This document shows positions 60,905-64,000 of a stretch of 64,000 nt of DNA, one piece after another. Numbering within the stretch: the first letter of the stretch is position 1; the number at the start of each line of letters is the position of its first letter. The translations under genes and the position numbers were made by a program. This DNA is from Myxococcales bacterium. Its GTDB lineage: Bacteria > Myxococcota_A > Polyangia > Polyangiales > Ga0077539. The stretch spans positions 62,001 through 126,000 of the forward strand of contig JAUSAZ010000210.1 of the NCBI GenBank assembly GCA_030652255.1, in the 5' to 3' direction. The notes below the pieces were generated by a model that ran no database searches, was not told the origin of the DNA, and saw only the letters and a list, made by a program, of their open reading frames with translations.

Positions 60905-61608
60905 GCGACGCGGGGCCGTTGATGGAGGTGAGCGACCTGGAGCGCTCGTTCATCCTCGGCGAGGAGGAGGTGCGGGCGCTGCGCGGGGTGACCTTCACCA
61001 TCGAGCGGGGCGAGTACGTCGCCCTCATCGGCCCGTCGGGCAGCGGCAAGAGCACGATGATGTACCAGCTCGGCTGCCTCGACACGCCGTCGAAGGGGAG
61101 CTACCGCCTCGCGGGCTACGACGTCGGCTCCCTCGACGACGACGAGCTCGCCGGGCTGCGCAACCGCTTCATCGGCTTCGTGTTCCAGTCCTTCAACCTG
61201 CTGGCCCGCACCACGGCGGTGGACAACGTGGCGCTGCCGCTGCGCTACGCGGGCGTCGGGATGCGCGAGCGTCGGGCGCGGGCGCGCGAGGCCCTCGACC
61301 GGGTGGGCCTCGGCCACCGCTGGGACCATCCCCCCGACCGGCTCTCCGGCGGCGAGCGGCAGCGGGTGGCCATCGCGCGCGCCATCGTGACCAAGCCCGC
61401 GCTGCTGCTCTGCGACGAGCCCACGGGCAACCTCGACCAGAAGGTGGGCCAGGAGATCGTGCGGCTCTTCGAGTCGCTCAACAGCGACCTCGGGGTGACC
61501 GTGGTGATCGTGACACACGACCCCGCGATGGCCCGGCGCGCGCGGCGCAACCTGAAGCTGGTCGACGGGTCGCTGGTGCACGACGGCCCGCCGCTGGAGG
61601 GGCACTGA
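60901..61608 (+). CDS. MacB-type ABC transporter ATP-binding protein
   Basis: A 235-residue ATPase. Walker [13 protein letters not shown]-loop VFQSFNLL, signature [14 protein letters not shown], Walker [13 protein letters not shown] and H-loop VVIVTHDP are intact. The sequence fits the LolD/MacB class that works with FtsX-type permeases. In E. coli MacB the ATPase and permease are one chain; here they are separate genes. Confidence 0.95.
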   Translation: MSDAGPLMEVSDLERSFILGEEEVRALRGVTFTIERGEYVALIGPSGSGKSTMMYQLGCLDTPSKGSYRLAGYDVGSLDDDELAGLRNRFIGFVFQSFNLLARTTAVDNVALPLRYAGVGMRERRARAREALDRVGLGHRWDHPPDRLSGGERQRVAIARAIVTKPALLLCDEPTGNLDQKVGQEIVRLFESLNSDLGVTVVIVTHDPAMARRARRNLKLVDGSLVHDGPPLEGH

Positions 61609-61609
61609 A

Positions 61610-62809
61610 GTGCTCGAGCACATGATCAGCGCGGTGCTGGCCCTCAGCGCCAACAAGCTGCGCGCGGCGCTCACGATGCTGGGCGTGGTCATCGGCGTGC
61701 TGGCGGTGACGCTGCTGGTGAGCGTCGGCGACGGCGCCCGGGCGTACCTCAACAACACCCTCTCGGGCATCGGGAGCAACCTGCTCAGCGTGGTGCCCGG
61801 GCGCACCGAGACGCGCGGGTTTGGTCCGCCGGCGCAGGGGCTCGCGCGACCGCTCACGATGGACGACGCGCAGGCGCTCGCGCGGCAGGGCACGACCATC
61901 CGCGGCGTGTCGCCGATGGTGCAGGGCGGCGGCGCGGTGCGCTTCCGCAACCGGCAGCGCGACACGATGGTGCTGGGGGTGGGCCCGGCCTTCAGCGACC
62001 TGCGCAACATGCACGTCGACTCGGGGGAGTTCGTGCGCGAGGAGGACGTCACCTCGCGGCGGCGGGTGGTGGTGCTCGGGCGGCGCGTGGTGCAGGAGCT
62101 CTTCGGTGACGAGAGCCCGCTGGGGCAGCCCATCCGCATCGCGGGCGGGCGCTTCCGGGTGATCGGGGTGATGGAGCCCAAGGGGCGCTCGCTGGGCTTC
62201 GACCTCGACGACCTGGTGTTCATCCCGGCCACCGCGGCGATGGACCTCTTCGGGCTCGATCACATCTCGCAGCTCGTGACGGCGGCGCGCTCGAAGGAGG
62301 AGACCGGCGCGGCGATGGCGGAGATCGAGGAGGTGCTCGCGCGGCGGCGCAACGGCGAGCGCTCGTTCACGGTGCAGAGCCAGGACGACCTGCTCAAGAC
62401 CTTCGGCGCGATCACCGGCGCGATGACCATGGTGCTGCTCGCGATCGCGTCGATCTCGCTCGTGGTCGGCGGCATCGGGATCATGAACATCATGCTGGTG
62501 AGCGTGCGCGAGCGGACCCGGGAGATCGGCGTGCGGCGCGCGGTGGGGGCCACGCAGCAGGACATCCTGTGGCAGTTCCTGCTGGAGAGCGTGGTGATCT
62601 CGACCATCGGCGGGGGTGTGGGCCTCGGGCTGGGCGCGGCGATCATCTTCCTGGTGCACCGGTACGCGCCCGACGTCCCGGTGGTGCTCTCGCCGTGGAT
62701 CGCGGCGGTGGCCTTCGGGAGCTCGTTCGTGACGGGGGTGGTGTCCGGGGTGGTCCCGGCCCGCCGGGCGGCGCGCCTCGATCCGGTCGACGCCCTTCGC
62801 TACGAGTAG
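61610..62809 (+). CDS. MacB/FtsX-type ABC transporter permease
   Basis: A 399-residue permease with a MacB-type layout: first membrane segment at 20-42 (AALTMLGVVIGVLAVTLLVS), a long periplasmic domain (50-270) and three segments near the C-terminus, with the conserved GGIGIMNIMLVSVRERTREI and RRAVGATQQDIL. GTG start one base after the ATPase gene. The operon likely exports a lipid-like compound, peptide or sugar product, perhaps linked with the GH31 lipoprotein. Confidence 0.93.
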   Translation: MLEHMISAVLALSANKLRAALTMLGVVIGVLAVTLLVSVGDGARAYLNNTLSGIGSNLLSVVPGRTETRGFGPPAQGLARPLTMDDAQALARQGTTIRGVSPMVQGGGAVRFRNRQRDTMVLGVGPAFSDLRNMHVDSGEFVREEDVTSRRRVVVLGRRVVQELFGDESPLGQPIRIAGGRFRVIGVMEPKGRSLGFDLDDLVFIPATAAMDLFGLDHISQLVTAARSKEETGAAMAEIEEVLARRRNGERSFTVQSQDDLLKTFGAITGAMTMVLLAIASISLVVGGIGIMNIMLVSVRERTREIGVRRAVGATQQDILWQFLLESVVISTIGGGVGLGLGAAIIFLVHRYAPDVPVVLSPWIAAVAFGSSFVTGVVSGVVPARRAARLDPVDALRYE

Positions 62810-62810
62810 C

Positions 62811-62825
62811 GGTTCCTGCGGAACC
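62811..62825 (+). terminator. Hairpin after the exporter operon
   Basis: GGTTCC (62811-62816), loop TGC, GGAACC (62820-62825): six perfect pairs starting two bases after the permease stop. No T-run follows, so it is weak as a terminator; the next gene may be partly co-transcribed. Confidence 0.35.
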
Positions 62826-62864
62826 ATCCGCCGTGCGATGGTGTCATGGAAGGTGATGAGACCA

Positions 62865-63740
62865 ATGAACACACGATGGTCCTGGGCGCTGGTGCTGTGT
62901 GGGCTGGGGTGCACGAAGGGGGGAGGGGACGCAGTGGGTCGCGAGGCGGCGACGCGCGCCCAGGCCCACGTGCGCGAGGGCCTCGAGGCGACCGGTCGGC
63001 TGACCACCGGGCTCCAGACGGTGCTGGTCGGCGCGGCCCCGACGGTGGTCACGAGCATCGCCGACCCCATCGACGTCGCGCGGGTTCGCAACCGGCTGCG
63101 CGACCTGCACGACGACCGCAGCGCCACGGGCCGACAGCTCTCGCTCTACCCCACGCACTTCGTCGCCGTGGTGGGCCTCGACGGCAAGGGGCTCGCGGGC
63201 GACCTCGAGGCCTCCCGCGACTACCTCCCCGGCCTCGATCTGCGCACGCCTCTCGCCTGCGTGGGCGCCGCGCTCGCCGGCACCGCCGGCACATGCACCG
63301 GCGACTTCGTCACCATGCAGGGCGCGCCGTCACGGGCCTACATGGTCTCGGCCGTCCCGCTGCGCGCGACCCCCGACGGGCCCGTCGTCGGGGCGCTCGT
63401 CGGCGCCATGACCTACGGACGGGTGGCGCAGGCCATCCGGGAGGCCCTGAACGTGAGCACCCTGCGCGACCGGGTGCAGCTCGCCGTCGGCTTCTGGCAC
63501 GGCGGGCGCCTGGTCCCCTCCGGGCGCGACAACGACGTGACCGCGGCCCAGCTGGTGCCCGACTCCCTGCTCCCTCGGGTGCCCGGCAACACCGCCGCCC
63601 GCCTCGGTCGCGGCGAGGCCTTCACCTTCACCTTCACCGAGAACAACGGGGCGATGCAGTGGGGCGCCGCCGTGGCCCCCGCCCCGGCGCTCGGCGCGGG
63701 CGACGGCCTGATGGTCTTCCGCGCCCCGCTGCGCCAGTGA
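62865..63740 (+). CDS. Lipoprotein with possible Cache-like sensor domain
   Basis: A 291-residue exported protein with a lipobox at ALVLCGLGCTKGG. Residues 35-190 carry a helix then a sheet region (HFVAVVGLDGKGLAGDLEAS), resembling Cache-type ligand-binding domains. No enzyme motif. Start ATG at 62865 has GGAAGG 11 bases upstream; ATG 62856 and GTG/ATG upstream at 62838 are alternatives. It stands between the exporter operon and a converging gene. Confidence 0.6.
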   Translation: MNTRWSWALVLCGLGCTKGGGDAVGREAATRAQAHVREGLEATGRLTTGLQTVLVGAAPTVVTSIADPIDVARVRNRLRDLHDDRSATGRQLSLYPTHFVAVVGLDGKGLAGDLEASRDYLPGLDLRTPLACVGAALAGTAGTCTGDFVTMQGAPSRAYMVSAVPLRATPDGPVVGALVGAMTYGRVAQAIREALNVSTLRDRVQLAVGFWHGGRLVPSGRDNDVTAAQLVPDSLLPRVPGNTAARLGRGEAFTFTFTENNGAMQWGAAVAPAPALGAGDGLMVFRAPLRQ

Positions 63741-63744
63741 CCGC

Positions 63745-64000
63745 TCAGCGCGGCGCCGGCACCGGGACCATGGTCGCGCCCGCGGCGGCCGGGGCCTCGC
63801 CCACGGTGCCGCCGGTCAAGCGCCCCACCTCGTCCGCGTAGCGATCGCCGAGGCGAAGCAGCGAACGCACCACGCCGCGGAAGGCCCGCCGATCGAAGTT
63901 GGAGTCGGTGTGCAGCACGGCGCCGAGGCGCAGCTCCCCGGTGGGCGCGCTCCACTCGAACTTCCCCACGAGCATCTCCCAGTTCATCTCGGCGACCCGG
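63745..64000 (-). CDS. Partial unknown protein (3' end)
   Basis: The frame is open to the window edge, so the start may lie outside; an ATG at 63987 is possible but the frame continues before it without a stop. About 85 residues are visible, including FEWSAPTGELRLGAVLHTDS and AFRGVVRSLLRLGDRYAD, and a Pro/Ala-rich end. I recognise no family. It converges with the lipoprotein gene with a four-base gap. Confidence 0.45.
   Translation of the reverse strand, partial: RVAEMNWEMLVGKFEWSAPTGELRLGAVLHTDSNFDRRAFRGVVRSLLRLGDRYADEVGRLTGGTVGEAPAAAGATMVPVPAPR

Overview
The window is about 64 kb of very G+C-rich, densely packed bacterial chromosome. I read it as Myxococcota, probably class Polyangia (Sandaracinus/Haliangium-like). 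The support is a MYXO-CTERM-like tail on one surface protein followed by a partner beta-barrel (the MXAN_2561/MXAN_2562 type of pair), a TIGR04551-type outer-membrane protein, two long Ser/Thr-kinase-type proteins, several Asp/Ala/Pro-rich lipoproteins, and a tandem-BMC shell protein very like one known from Haliangium ochraceum. I see no phage, insertion sequence, tRNA, rRNA or CRISPR array, and no gene-free stretch longer than 300 bases.

Layout. 1-6.1 kb: 3' end of fbp, two small unknown genes, a WbpE/WbpB/WbpD-type cassette for a di-N-acetylated uronic acid nucleotide sugar, and a CAP-domain lipoprotein. 6.1-10.2 kb: alpha/beta hydrolase, rnc-dut, and a zinc-ribbon pseudokinase. 10.2-16.4 kb (minus strand): PpiD-like chaperone, M16 peptidase, GT-C-like membrane protein and DHH-like protein, with trxA last. 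16.5-20.4 kb: rpsO-pnp with a clear promoter, then asd. 20.5-26 kb: the surface protein/beta-barrel pair, an SPFH-zinc-ribbon protein and a YgiQ radical SAM enzyme. 26-32 kb: a transmembrane kinase with a binding-protein-like outer domain, a J-like/TPR protein, a small unknown gene and recQ. 32-38.6 kb: a TonB-domain/TonB-receptor fusion with its lipoprotein, an aldehyde dehydrogenase and an NPF-repeat protein. 38.7-46.3 kb: a McrB-like ATPase without McrC, a marR-rubredoxin-propeller unit, radA and the TIGR04551 protein. 46.5-51.2 kb: ribonuclease J, a family 2 glycosyltransferase, a Cys-rich lipoprotein and the orphan BMC-T shell protein. 51.3-56.4 kb: CrtI-like oxidoreductase, purN-purM, a rhodanese-MoeB fusion and a SRPBCC protein. 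56.4-64 kb: a GH31 lipoprotein, HAD hydrolase and MacAB-like exporter in one transcription unit, then a lipoprotein and a partial gene.

Themes. RNA metabolism is well represented (rnc, pnp, rpsO, rnj), as are envelope proteins and DNA repair (recQ, radA). The observations I rate highest are the orphan BMC-T shell gene with its own promoter-like, leader-hairpin and terminator signals; a near-identical 13-bp palindrome upstream of both recQ and radA; the McrB-like ATPase lacking a partner; the kinase/binding-protein fusion; and the NPF-repeat protein.
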